A stretch of 64,000 nucleotides of DNA, taken from contig JALOTP010000012.1 in assembly GCA_025457865.1 (NCBI GenBank), forward strand, positions 1 to 64,000. Direction: 5' to 3'. Each line of letters begins with the position of its first letter. Positions within the stretch are counted from its first letter, which is position 1. The notes beneath the pieces are model-generated. The model had not been told where the DNA came from, ran no database searches, and saw only the letters and a list, made by a program, of their open reading frames with translations. A program made the translations under genes and the position numbers. This DNA comes from Thermoplasmatota archaeon (GTDB lineage: Archaea; Thermoplasmatota; Penumbrarchaeia; Penumbrarchaeales; Penumbrarchaeaceae). Of the stretch, positions 31,780-40,825 are shown piece by piece.

Positions 31780-31856
31780 TGGTGCGGGCGCCGGGATTTG
31801 AACCCGAGTTCCTAGCTTGGCAAGCTAAAGTGATGACCAGTCTACACTACACCCGC
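31780..31856 (-). tRNA. tRNA-Gly (GCC) with encoded CCA
   Basis: Reverse complement GCGGGTGTAGTGTAGACTGGTCATCACTTTAGCTTGCCAAGCTAGGAACTCGGGTTCAAATCCCGGCGCCCGCACCA folds as a cloverleaf; anticodon loop TTGCCAA. Confidence 0.95.
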
Positions 31857-31980
31857 ATGGACCGGGGAAGTGGTCAAGGTAGTTCCCGTTTAAAAATCTT
31901 TCATAGAGCAAGAAGATGGTCGGCCCTGGTCATGGAAAGAGGTGAAGGTTTAATGTCCTGTTAGTAACTTAGGTCCTCCC

Positions 31981-32694
31981 ATGATGGCAGATGCCTTCGT
32001 GAGCCGGAAGCTGGCTCTCGTAACGGGAGGGTGCAGGAACCTGGGGCTCGAGATATCCAGGGCGCTATTGTCATGCGGTCACCAGGTGATTGCCACGACC
32101 CGGGATGCCAGGACATTTACGGAGCTCGGGGACACCTTGTCGAAGATCGATGTGATACAAGCGGACGTATCGACAGAAGAAGGGGTGGATAGGACCTTTG
32201 AATATATTCGGGGAAAGGACCTACCTATAGGTATCCTTGTCAATAACGCATCAAGTTTTCCAAGGGGGCCCTTGTTATCCCTAGATGTTAAAGAGTTCCG
32301 TCATGCATACGATAGCACCGTAATGTCCGCGTTCATGTGCATAAAAAAAGCGGTCCCTCTGATGAAAGTGGTGGGCTGGGGCAGGGTGATAAACATAGGA
32401 ATGGCAGGGGCCGACAACGTGAGAGGCTACAGGGATGTCGCAGCACATGCCTCTGCCAAAACCGCATTATCGGTCCTAACGCTCTCGCTCGCTGCCGAAC
32501 TCGAGGGTACTGGTTTAACGGTGAATATGGTCAATCCCGGCCCTATCGAAAGAGCGGGATTGACCTCCAAAGAAAGAGAACGTCTAAGTTCCATATCCCC
32601 TGCAGGGAGGTTGACCAGGAGCGGAGATATTGTCGGGCAGGTCATAGAGATGGTCCAAACAGACATCAATGGGACACTATCCACGGTGCTATGA
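31981..32694 (+). CDS. Short-chain dehydrogenase/reductase
   Basis: LALVTGGCRNLGLEIS Rossmann motif, VNNASSFPRGP, N-terminal and catalytic region; the usual YxxxK position reads HASAKTAL. Confidence 0.85.
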   Translation: MMADAFVSRKLALVTGGCRNLGLEISRALLSCGHQVIATTRDARTFTELGDTLSKIDVIQADVSTEEGVDRTFEYIRGKDLPIGILVNNASSFPRGPLLSLDVKEFRHAYDSTVMSAFMCIKKAVPLMKVVGWGRVINIGMAGADNVRGYRDVAAHASAKTALSVLTLSLAAELEGTGLTVNMVNPGPIERAGLTSKERERLSSISPAGRLTRSGDIVGQVIEMVQTDINGTLSTVL

Positions 32695-32775
32695 AGTCCC
32701 GATCACATCAATGGGATGGGATATCCCTTCGTTCGTTCCATTTTATACATTTTCTTGATAATATTAAAATAATCG

Positions 32776-33699
32776 GTGCATTCTGGACATCCTGTGCTAT
32801 TGGCCTTGCTGGGCACCCTTGTCGGTCTTGCCCTTCTCATCATTGGAGCCAACTTCCTTGTGGACGGAGCGGCAGCTCTGGCCAAGAAGATAGGTATAAG
32901 CGGTCATGTGATAGGCCTTACGCTTGTTGCAGCGGCCACATCACTTCCAGAGCTTTTCACATCGACCGTAGCAACGTTCAGTGGCGAGTACGATATCGCT
33001 GTTGGCAACATAGTCGGTTCGAACGCGGTTAATATCTCCTTGATACTTGGGATAGGTATACTCATCCAGCCTATAAGGACCAACAGATCGGCCAAGAGGG
33101 ATAGTATCTTCATTTTAGGTGTAACGGTCCTGCTCTTCTTCCTGGCTATCCAGGGTATAGAGTTTTGGGAGGCGTTGATATTCCTTGGCCTTTACATTGG
33201 GTATACCATCCTGATCTTCCGGTCCAAGGATATGGCCAAGATAGATGTGGAGGTAAAGGAGCGGAAACCCTGGATATTGATTTTGCTCATAATCCTTGGC
33301 ATAGCCTTCCTGTCAATAGGGTCCCCCCTACTTGTTCGGTCCGCGGCATCATTGGCCGTAGAGGTTGGGGTCTCGGCAGCGGTCATAGGTTCGACCCTTA
33401 TCGCGGTCGGAACATCGTTCCCTGAGCTCCTTACCAGTATCATGGCGTCGGTGAAAGGACATGAAGGGATAGCGTTCGGCAATGTCTTCGGATCCAATAT
33501 TTTTAATATTCTAATGATACTAGGAGTCAGTGGTATTATCAGGCCACTTGTTGTGAACGATTTTTTCATTTTTGCGCTCATACCGGCGCTCATCCTACTC
33601 CAACTCCTCGGTTCAATCCTTGCATTTGGTAGGATGGGGAGGAAGGAAGGTGTCATTCTAATATTGGGTTATGTGATATTCCTAGCGCTAATGTTCTGA
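32776..33699 (+). CDS. CaCA-family sodium/calcium exchanger, YrbG-like
   Basis: Two repeats: GLTLVAAATSLPELFTSTVATFSGEYDIAVGNIVGSNAVNISLILG and GSTLIAVGTSFPELLTSIMASVKGHEGIAFGNVFGSNIFNILMILG. GTG start. Confidence 0.95.
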   Translation: MHSGHPVLLALLGTLVGLALLIIGANFLVDGAAALAKKIGISGHVIGLTLVAAATSLPELFTSTVATFSGEYDIAVGNIVGSNAVNISLILGIGILIQPIRTNRSAKRDSIFILGVTVLLFFLAIQGIEFWEALIFLGLYIGYTILIFRSKDMAKIDVEVKERKPWILILLIILGIAFLSIGSPLLVRSAASLAVEVGVSAAVIGSTLIAVGTSFPELLTSIMASVKGHEGIAFGNVFGSNIFNILMILGVSGIIRPLVVNDFFIFALIPALILLQLLGSILAFGRMGRKEGVILILGYVIFLALMF

Positions 33700-33706
33700 G
33701 GATTGT

Positions 33707-35620
33707 TCAGCCCTCTGCCTTTGTGAGATATTCAGCCTTAGCCGATAGGGACCATTCGTTCCCCGTGTCCGATTGACGTACGATGATACCTACCAGGCCA
33801 GTGATATCGCCTGCCTCGGTACATCTGACCACTACCGTCCATTCTCCAGTTTCTGATGGTCCTTCCTCAGACGGGTGATAGCTTATCAGTAGGTTCCCCG
33901 AACTGATGGGGCCTGCACTATCGACGGGGGTCGTGGAATTGGGAGGGAGCAGTTCTATCTCGAAGGAATCCGGCAGGTTCCTCAGACCAGGTCTGACGCT
34001 CTCGTCGGTCCATGATAGGGAAACGTTGATGTAGTTCACAGATTCCCCCACGACCACTATAGGGACAGAGCTCTCCTGGCCTTCATTGGTGCTGTCCGAC
34101 AGGGAATAGGTCTGTGAAAGGTATTCCCAGACCACGGTAGGTTCCTCGGTAGAACCCTCCTCTTCAGGGGGATAGTAGGTGTCGGTCCCCATCATGAACC
34201 CAGCAACGATCGATATCGGTATCAGGATGGCAACCAAAAAGGGCGTGGCCTTGAATGTGAAGACCTTCTCGATCATTGGATAACCCTGCTTGCTCGCCTT
34301 GTCCCTGGCCGCGGCCTCCTCGCCCTCCTCCATCGCCTTGATCCTGTTCGCCCGCGCTATGACGTCCTGCCCCCAGGATTTATAATAGGTCATGAACCCG
34401 ATAAGGAGGAGGAACCCTAACGCTACCAAGATACCATAGAATAGTTTAGGTCTTTCGAACTGGGTGCCGATCACTGTGTAAAGGATACCAAAGACAAGGG
34501 TCCCCAACCATAGACCGCTCATGGATGAGAGGAAATTGGTCCCCAGGTAGGCAGATACCTTATCTTTCGTTGCGAGTTTGGAAACGAAGGCATAGTAACC
34601 CGGTGCCACAAGGAACTCTCCAACCGATGAGATGACGATACCAATTATCACGAAGGTCCAATTCAATGAAAGACCGAAAAAACCAATGAAAGCCAATCCG
34701 ATGACATAGAGCAGTACGCCCATCATCACTGCAATAAGTGATTCAAGTTTCTCGACCTTCTTAGCTAGATATGGCCCGGCCAGAATGATCGTCAAAGGGT
34801 TGGGGATTGCTAGGATCATCACACCGAACCAGCTAGGGACCATCTTGAAATTGAACAATGCGGAGGGCAGAGCGTTAAGCGTAGAGGAGTATAAGGCCCA
34901 GAATCCCGCTATCAGGAAGACCATCACAAGGAACTTCTTATCCCTGAAGGCGATGGCGATATTCTTCCTGACATCCTTTACCGTCCTTACATTCCCAGAC
35001 CTTGGCACCTCCTTGAAAATGGTCAGGAGGATCACCAGATTGATGAGGAAGAAGAAGGCCCCGACCCTGAAAACCCACGCATACAAGGATGGGCCGAACA
35101 ATTTCAGGATCTCCAATGCAACATAGATCATAGGGAAGACCGCAGCAGCAAGGTTCACGAACCAGTAATAGATGGAATATGCCATGTTCCTCTGGTCCTG
35201 GTGGGTGGATTTTGCTATCGTAGCTGAGATAAGGGGCTTGTAGGACCCTATACCGAAACCTATCATCATGACACCCAGGATGAGCGTCAGCGGACCTGAT
35301 GCGAATGATAGGAAGAGGTAGGCGAAGAAGAGAACGGTATATGCAAAGAACATCTGCTTCTTGAAACCCCATTTCTCGGCCAGGGCACCGCTCAGGATAG
35401 GAAGGCCGTACTGTATTGGATACATGAAGATCGTAATGTTCACAGCGATCCAGACAGGGACTCCCAGGTTGTATTGCGCATAGTAGACAATTATCGGAAC
35501 AAAGGTGTAATAGGCCCCCCTCTCCATTAGTTCGAATATCTGGACGATCCAGAATACCGATTGGAACCCTCTGATCTTCTGTAAGAAGCTCTGCTCTTTC
35601 TCGGGTTCCGTCGTATCCAT
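33707..35620 (-). CDS. POT-type MFS transporter with C-terminal extracytoplasmic domain
   Basis: FELMERGAYYTFVPI, GFGIGSYKPLISATIA, multi-TM; about 150-residue beta-rich tail after the last TM. Confidence 0.85.
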   Translation of the reverse strand: MDTTEPEKEQSFLQKIRGFQSVFWIVQIFELMERGAYYTFVPIIVYYAQYNLGVPVWIAVNITIFMYPIQYGLPILSGALAEKWGFKKQMFFAYTVLFFAYLFLSFASGPLTLILGVMMIGFGIGSYKPLISATIAKSTHQDQRNMAYSIYYWFVNLAAAVFPMIYVALEILKLFGPSLYAWVFRVGAFFFLINLVILLTIFKEVPRSGNVRTVKDVRKNIAIAFRDKKFLVMVFLIAGFWALYSSTLNALPSALFNFKMVPSWFGVMILAIPNPLTIILAGPYLAKKVEKLESLIAVMMGVLLYVIGLAFIGFFGLSLNWTFVIIGIVISSVGEFLVAPGYYAFVSKLATKDKVSAYLGTNFLSSMSGLWLGTLVFGILYTVIGTQFERPKLFYGILVALGFLLLIGFMTYYKSWGQDVIARANRIKAMEEGEEAAARDKASKQGYPMIEKVFTFKATPFLVAILIPISIVAGFMMGTDTYYPPEEEGSTEEPTVVWEYLSQTYSLSDSTNEGQESSVPIVVVGESVNYINVSLSWTDESVRPGLRNLPDSFEIELLPPNSTTPVDSAGPISSGNLLISYHPSEEGPSETGEWTVVVRCTEAGDITGLVGIIVRQSDTGNEWSLSAKAEYLTKAEG

Positions 35621-35732
35621 TTAAAAAACCTTGATTTCCCTAACCACGACATATTATAAAAAAGTTCAATAAGGGGCATGGATGATTGGACATGGATGAA
35701 CATGGGCGTTTTTTTTCGATAAGAGGTAGGTC

Positions 35733-36698
35733 ATGCCTTCTAAGAACAAGACAGGGAGCAGGAAGGAGGCAACCTCCCAAAGGGAGGGCCTGGGCTATGC
35801 ACTGATAGCCATGACGGTGGTCCTATGGAGCATGATAGAGGTCATCTCCAAGCTCATACAGGCCGACCTTCACCCCATGACGATCGCCTTCCTCAGGTTC
35901 TTCATTGGCGGTCTCTGCCTTATGCCCTTCGCCCTGTTCTATGGGAGGTACAACAAATGGAAAGAGCTCGGGGCCAGGGATTGGTTGTCGTTCCTGCTCC
36001 TCAGCTTCCTGGGAATATCCCTCACGTTCTCCCTTTTCCATCTCGCCCTTTACTGGATGGACGCATCCTCCACCGCGGTCATCATTTCGACGGTCCCCAT
36101 CTTCGCAGCGCCAGCAGCATACTTCTTCCTTGGTGAACGGATCAGACCCATAGCCCTGGCCGGTATAGCCCTTGGAGGAGCTGGTGTTTTCATCGTCTAT
36201 CTGTCCGAATCGAACACGTGGCATTCGGCCCTTGGGACATTGATGATGCTTGTCTGCGTCATCGCTTTCACTGTCTATTCGGTACTGATGAAGAGGCTCA
36301 ATCAGAGGATGGACCCCAGGTTCTCTACCCCGGCCAGTCTCTGGCTCGGTTCACTGATGATGGCCCCCCTGCTCTTGCTTGAAAAGGCCCCTCTGTATCG
36401 ACCGCTCCCCCTCCAGCCCTTATTGGTCCTGCTCTTCCTGTCGGTGTTCGGGGTCGGGGCTTCCTATATGTTCTATTTCATGGGACTGTCCAGGGTCAAA
36501 GCCTCCAAGGGAGTCTCGCTGATGTACCTGAAGCCGTTCCTTGCAGGTTTCTTTGCAGTTCTCCTTCTTCAGGAGGCCATCTCCTTCCAGAGGGCGATAT
36601 CCATAGTCATCGTAGGCCTGTCCCTCTATCTGATCCTGGAAGAGGGCAGGGTCAAAGAGCTCATCAAGGGTTGGATGAAGAACAGGTCAGGTCCATGA
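35733..36698 (+). CDS. EamA/DMT-family transporter
   Basis: Ten TM, duplicated EamA halves, LRFFIGGLCLMPFAL. Confidence 0.9.
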   Translation: MPSKNKTGSRKEATSQREGLGYALIAMTVVLWSMIEVISKLIQADLHPMTIAFLRFFIGGLCLMPFALFYGRYNKWKELGARDWLSFLLLSFLGISLTFSLFHLALYWMDASSTAVIISTVPIFAAPAAYFFLGERIRPIALAGIALGGAGVFIVYLSESNTWHSALGTLMMLVCVIAFTVYSVLMKRLNQRMDPRFSTPASLWLGSLMMAPLLLLEKAPLYRPLPLQPLLVLLFLSVFGVGASYMFYFMGLSRVKASKGVSLMYLKPFLAGFFAVLLLQEAISFQRAISIVIVGLSLYLILEEGRVKELIKGWMKNRSGP

Positions 36699-37991
36699 CC
36701 TGCGGAAAGAGAGCCCCATCTTCGCAAGCCTTTCAAGGACGGGTCCATAGATCGCCGGTACTGAGGGTATCATAACACCGGACAGTCCTTTGAGCTCTCC
36801 TTTTAGTACCATCTCCGCGGCCAATGCCGCTGGAAGGCCCACCGTCCTTGACATGGCGGAGTCCCCATCAGGGATACCTTTGGCTATCAGCGTTGATCTG
36901 ATAGTGCTCTTCCCTTCGCTACCGGACGTCCCGAACCGATGTTCTAGGACGATCATGTCCCGTTCTCCTGGAGCATAGTTGAGCTTCGTCTCCAGGAGCA
37001 CAGAAAGGGCATCGATCCTGCTGCTACCCTCGATGATCGGTATATCGGAGAGAAGGCCCAACCATTCCCAGTTGGAAAGGACCCTCCAGTTGTCACGTGT
37101 CCTCAATAGCTTCAAGGCCCGCCCCCTTATATCGCCAGGGCCGGGGGCAAGTCCCTCAAGCAGGCCACGGTAGGTCTTCGCGTTCGCTGGGGAATCGTCG
37201 AGCATACCGATATCGTGAAGCCCCTTCCAGGTATCGCACCAACCCTTGTTCCTCAGCGTTCCTCTAAGGACGGTCCGTGCTTCTGGTATACCGTAGGTCG
37301 CGGCATACGGGACCGAGTCCCTGTTCGGGTAGCCCTCGAACTCCCCCAACCCCGCTATTGGTACATGGACATAGGACCCGAACAGCTCCCTTCCAGGGAC
37401 CTCTATGTCCCTGCCGTCTTTCCTGAACCTTGCGCTGTTCCTGGACGCGAGAACGACACCTCGAGGGCTCCATGAGAATTTGTAGCCCCAAGGGTTGGTA
37501 TTATGCTCAGGCGACGGCAGACCCCCGCAGTAGGATACGAACTCCTGAACGCGGACATCCTTGCTCTTGAGCTCATCGATTATGCTCATGGCCTCCATGT
37601 GGTCAATGCCCGGGTCCAGGCCTATCTCGTTCAGGAACAGTAGCCCTGCGTCCTTTGCCCGCGCATCCATCTCCCTCATTGCGGGGCTTACATAGGAGGT
37701 GGTGATCATGTGCTTCCCCTCCTCAAGGCAGGCCCTTGCCACCGCAGGATGGTGGGTGTAAGGGAGCAGGGATATGACGACCTCATGGTCCGATACCAGT
37801 CCGAGTAGGTCCATCTCATAGGAGATATCAAAGGCCAATGGGTCGCCTTTAGGATGCCCCTCCACCAATTGAACGGCCTTCTCGACCGTCCTGCTTGCGA
37901 CCGTGACATCGAAACCTCCGACCTCGAGGAGGTATCTGATCAGTGGCCTGGCAACTAGTCCGGCTCCCAGCACCAGAACGTTCCTGATAAT
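36687..37991 (-). CDS. Saccharopine dehydrogenase, glutamate-forming (AASS C-terminal-half-like)
   Basis: VLVLGAGLVARPLIRYLLE, VVISLLPYTHHPAVARACLEEGKHMITTSYVSPAM, NEIGLDPGIDHM. Start uncertain: an in-frame ATT just after the upstream stop, or ATG at 38051 inside the upstream gene. Confidence 0.88.
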   Translation of the reverse strand: MIRNVLVLGAGLVARPLIRYLLEVGGFDVTVASRTVEKAVQLVEGHPKGDPLAFDISYEMDLLGLVSDHEVVISLLPYTHHPAVARACLEEGKHMITTSYVSPAMREMDARAKDAGLLFLNEIGLDPGIDHMEAMSIIDELKSKDVRVQEFVSYCGGLPSPEHNTNPWGYKFSWSPRGVVLASRNSARFRKDGRDIEVPGRELFGSYVHVPIAGLGEFEGYPNRDSVPYAATYGIPEARTVLRGTLRNKGWCDTWKGLHDIGMLDDSPANAKTYRGLLEGLAPGPGDIRGRALKLLRTRDNWRVLSNWEWLGLLSDIPIIEGSSRIDALSVLLETKLNYAPGERDMIVLEHRFGTSGSEGKSTIRSTLIAKGIPDGDSAMSRTVGLPAALAAEMVLKGELKGLSGVMIPSVPAIYGPVLERLAKMGLSFRRSWT

Positions 37992-37992
37992 A

Positions 37993-39315
37993 TCACCCCT
38001 TCCTTTCCAACGACCTCTCGAGATAACTATATACGGGAGTGAGCTGGCCATTGTGGACTATGACCGCGTTCTTGATGGGTTTGGGCAACTTCAAAGATGA
38101 GAAATCCGTCGAGAGGTCCGTGGCCGCGATGTGGGGGAGGAACCCCTTCAATCTGTCCCCGAAGTATTCCGAGGACTCCTCAGGAATCTCGCATGGCAGG
38201 TTGTCAACGGCCATGATCACCGGTCCTGACCCTCTCCACCCCGGAAGGGCAGTATCCTCCCATGGTTCGTAAACATACACGGGGTCCTCCGGGGTCGTCG
38301 GTTTGATGGTCGCCTCCACCGCCCCCTCGATATCACAGCTGATATCGCCTATGACCCGGAGCTTGGCAGGACGGTGTTCAGAGTAGAGCTCCTTGAGCCG
38401 TTCCTTGGTCACCAATCGAGGATATCTTGCGTCCCAATAGATGCAGTTCAAGAGCATGGTCATAAAGGGCAGGTACTGGGAGAAACGGGACCTGTATCTC
38501 TCCGGGTGGTCATAGTATTCCTTCAGATTGAACGGTTCCGCAGCATCCACCCTTTCCACCATATCGATCTCATTGAAGACAACTTTGTAAATGTTCTGTC
38601 CGGAGTCCTTCCGGTTCTTGAGATTGGGGAGCTCCTGGGGGCTGACCTCCTTGACCGGTAGGAGGTCGAGAATGTCCTGAACGCCTTTGGAAACGTTGCC
38701 TGAACCGGAAATACCGATGACAAAGGGTCTAAGCGTATAGGGGATGCCGTAGGACACTATCATCCGGCCTATGGACGATATATGCTCGCGGATGTTGTGC
38801 AGGTTGCCATACTCGTGGGCCCTCATTATGGACGAGAACGGGTTCCTCAGTCCTTCCCATTCGAGCCTCCTCCCCAGGGCCCATAGGGAATCCACAACTC
38901 CGGCGATACCGGCATGCCAGCCGAAGAAGATGAGCCGCCGGTTGTTCTCATCCACCACCTTCTCGTAATCGATGAGCGTGCAGCCCAGGTCCATTATCTT
39001 CTTCAGCATCCCCATGTTATGGGGCTGCCCCTTGATGGTATGGGAGAAGAACATGTAGGTCTTGTTGCTCTCCAGCTCGAAGGAAGGTATCTCCTTCACA
39101 CCGAGGATTATGTCCGCATTGGAGAGGTCCTCGGTAACCGTGGCCCCAGCTTCTCTGTAGGATGCGTCTGAGAAGACCCTCAGGTCGGACGGTTGCACAA
39201 TGAACTCGAGCCCGTTATCGTTGATCAGCCTCTGGACCTGGACCGGATCGAGAGGGGCCCTCCGCTCCCACCTGTTCTTAGTCTCTCTCCTGATACCCAG
39301 TTTGTTCATGGTCAT
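37993..39315 (-). CDS. Lysine-ketoglutarate reductase-like protein (AASS N-terminal-half-like)
   Basis: IRRETKNRWERRAPLDPVQV, FFSHTIKGQPHNMGMLKKI, LIDYEKVVDENNRRLIFFGWHAGIAG, SGSGNVSKGVQDI, closely resembling eukaryotic AASS LKR motifs. Confidence 0.85.
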   Translation of the reverse strand: MTMNKLGIRRETKNRWERRAPLDPVQVQRLINDNGLEFIVQPSDLRVFSDASYREAGATVTEDLSNADIILGVKEIPSFELESNKTYMFFSHTIKGQPHNMGMLKKIMDLGCTLIDYEKVVDENNRRLIFFGWHAGIAGVVDSLWALGRRLEWEGLRNPFSSIMRAHEYGNLHNIREHISSIGRMIVSYGIPYTLRPFVIGISGSGNVSKGVQDILDLLPVKEVSPQELPNLKNRKDSGQNIYKVVFNEIDMVERVDAAEPFNLKEYYDHPERYRSRFSQYLPFMTMLLNCIYWDARYPRLVTKERLKELYSEHRPAKLRVIGDISCDIEGAVEATIKPTTPEDPVYVYEPWEDTALPGWRGSGPVIMAVDNLPCEIPEESSEYFGDRLKGFLPHIAATDLSTDFSSLKLPKPIKNAVIVHNGQLTPVYSYLERSLERKG

Positions 39316-39372
39316 CCCTGACCGGCAATGGACAACTGGGATTATAAGGGCTCTGTATTCTTAGAGCATCCC

Positions 39373-39702
39373 TCATTTCTTATTGTACTTCGGTAGGGTC
39401 CCGTGCTTCTTCTTGAACTCGTCCAAGGCTTCCCTCCAGGCAGTTTCGGCCTCTTCCGGGGTAGCGAAATATTCCACCGAGAAGAACTTTGCACCATCGG
39501 CTGGGGTCTCAGCACCGGGTAGATGTTTGAGGAGATGCTTCTGAACATTCCCCTTCCCCAGGAAGACCGGTTTCTTAAGTTCGTCGGCCAGCCTGTACAG
39601 GCCCCATCTCTTCTCGACCTGAGAGACAAACTTCTCCGTATAGGGGTAGAATGTGAATTCCATTATCATGTCCACACCCGCGATATCATGGTCGTTCCTC
39701 AT
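39373..39702 (-). CDS. Conserved-looking small protein, unknown function
   Basis: 109 aa between saccharopine and asparaginase genes on the same strand. Confidence 0.55.
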   Translation of the reverse strand: MRNDHDIAGVDMIMEFTFYPYTEKFVSQVEKRWGLYRLADELKKPVFLGKGNVQKHLLKHLPGAETPADGAKFFSVEYFATPEEAETAWREALDEFKKKHGTLPKYNKK

Positions 39703-39730
39703 TTAAAAAGGTTCCGTTGGAGAGGTGGTC

Positions 39731-40759
39731 TCACGTACCTCGGAGACCGCCCAGAACATGGAACATTCCGACCTTGCTACCAGACCTGGTATCTACGTGG
39801 ACGTTCCTGAACTTCTCCCCCTTTCCCAGCCCTGGGCCCATACCGAGCTCGTCAAGCACATGGTAGGCGAGCGCCGTCACGGCCTGATAGGAGCCATCCT
39901 CTACCTTGAGCGATATGCCGAGCCATCTACCACCTACCTCGATCGCCATGGATTGAAGCCCCACCGCACCCCCCTTCGAGACCACCCTCCCCGGAAAATC
40001 TTCCATGACGGCGGTGTCGAACCGACCGGTACCGGCGACAAGGTATGGCTCTCCCATCATGGCGTTCCTGATCCGATCGAGATGATTGTGGGTCCTCTGG
40101 GAGGAGGGGTTCCCCAACCTTGCGAACATTAGGGCGTATCTGTCCATGGTCAGAGCATGGTTCGGAAGTCCACAGCCATCGACACCGATGATGATCCGCT
40201 CCGGTTCCACGCCGGAGAGGTCTGAGACCGCCGCCGTGACCTCCGTCTGTGCCGGGTGGTCCATATCAAGATAGGAATCCAGAGGATAGCCCCTGAACCT
40301 GGACAGAAGGAGGACCCCCGCATGCTTTCCGGAGCAGTTGTCGTGTATGGGGGCGAACTTGCCCATGAGCGGTATTGCAGTCTCCTGGTGGAAGGGGGGG
40401 TGGCCTCCGCATCTGAGGTATGATTCATCAAGCCCCCCCTTCTTCAGGATGGACCTGACCAATTCGACATGGGCGGTCTCGCCCGAATGGGACCCCGAGA
40501 CCACGGCGAGCTCCCTCTCGTTCAGGTCGAAGTGGTCGAAAGCCCCTGATGTTAGCAAAGGCAGGGCCTGGAAAGGTTTCATGCAGGACCTGCTGAAGGT
40601 GAGGTAATTGGGGTTTCCGCTGGAGAAGAGCAGCTCGCCCTTTTGGTTCACAACTGCGACGTGTGCCCTGTGGACAGCCTCGACCAATCCATTGCGCTCC
40701 TCCGCAATGACATGTGAGCCTTTGGCCTGCCGTTTCTTCCTCAGTTCTTCCAGGAGCAT
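39731..40759 (-). CDS. L-asparaginase II family protein
   Basis: VEAVHRAHVAVVNQKGELLFSSGNPNYLTFSRSCMKPFQALPL, CSGKHAGVLL, GVDGCGLPNHALTM. Confidence 0.9.
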   Translation of the reverse strand: MLLEELRKKRQAKGSHVIAEERNGLVEAVHRAHVAVVNQKGELLFSSGNPNYLTFSRSCMKPFQALPLLTSGAFDHFDLNERELAVVSGSHSGETAHVELVRSILKKGGLDESYLRCGGHPPFHQETAIPLMGKFAPIHDNCSGKHAGVLLLSRFRGYPLDSYLDMDHPAQTEVTAAVSDLSGVEPERIIIGVDGCGLPNHALTMDRYALMFARLGNPSSQRTHNHLDRIRNAMMGEPYLVAGTGRFDTAVMEDFPGRVVSKGGAVGLQSMAIEVGGRWLGISLKVEDGSYQAVTALAYHVLDELGMGPGLGKGEKFRNVHVDTRSGSKVGMFHVLGGLRGT

Positions 40760-40825
40760 GCAGGGTCATACGATAGCGCATTTATTAATTTTCCAAACCG
40801 ATATTGCCAGGACCTAGGGTGCATC

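Noticed and set aside
31405-31785. CRISPR-like interpretation of the repeats next to tRNA-Gly
   Set aside because: Only two or three units with unequal spacing (214 and about 160 bp), repeats shared with the tRNA, and no cas genes in the window.
31405-31856. Conventional integrative element with attL/attR at tRNA-Gly
   Set aside because: The tail copies are compatible with attachment cores, but there is no integrase and the intervals are only 160-214 bp; kept as a hypothesis, not called as a mobile element.
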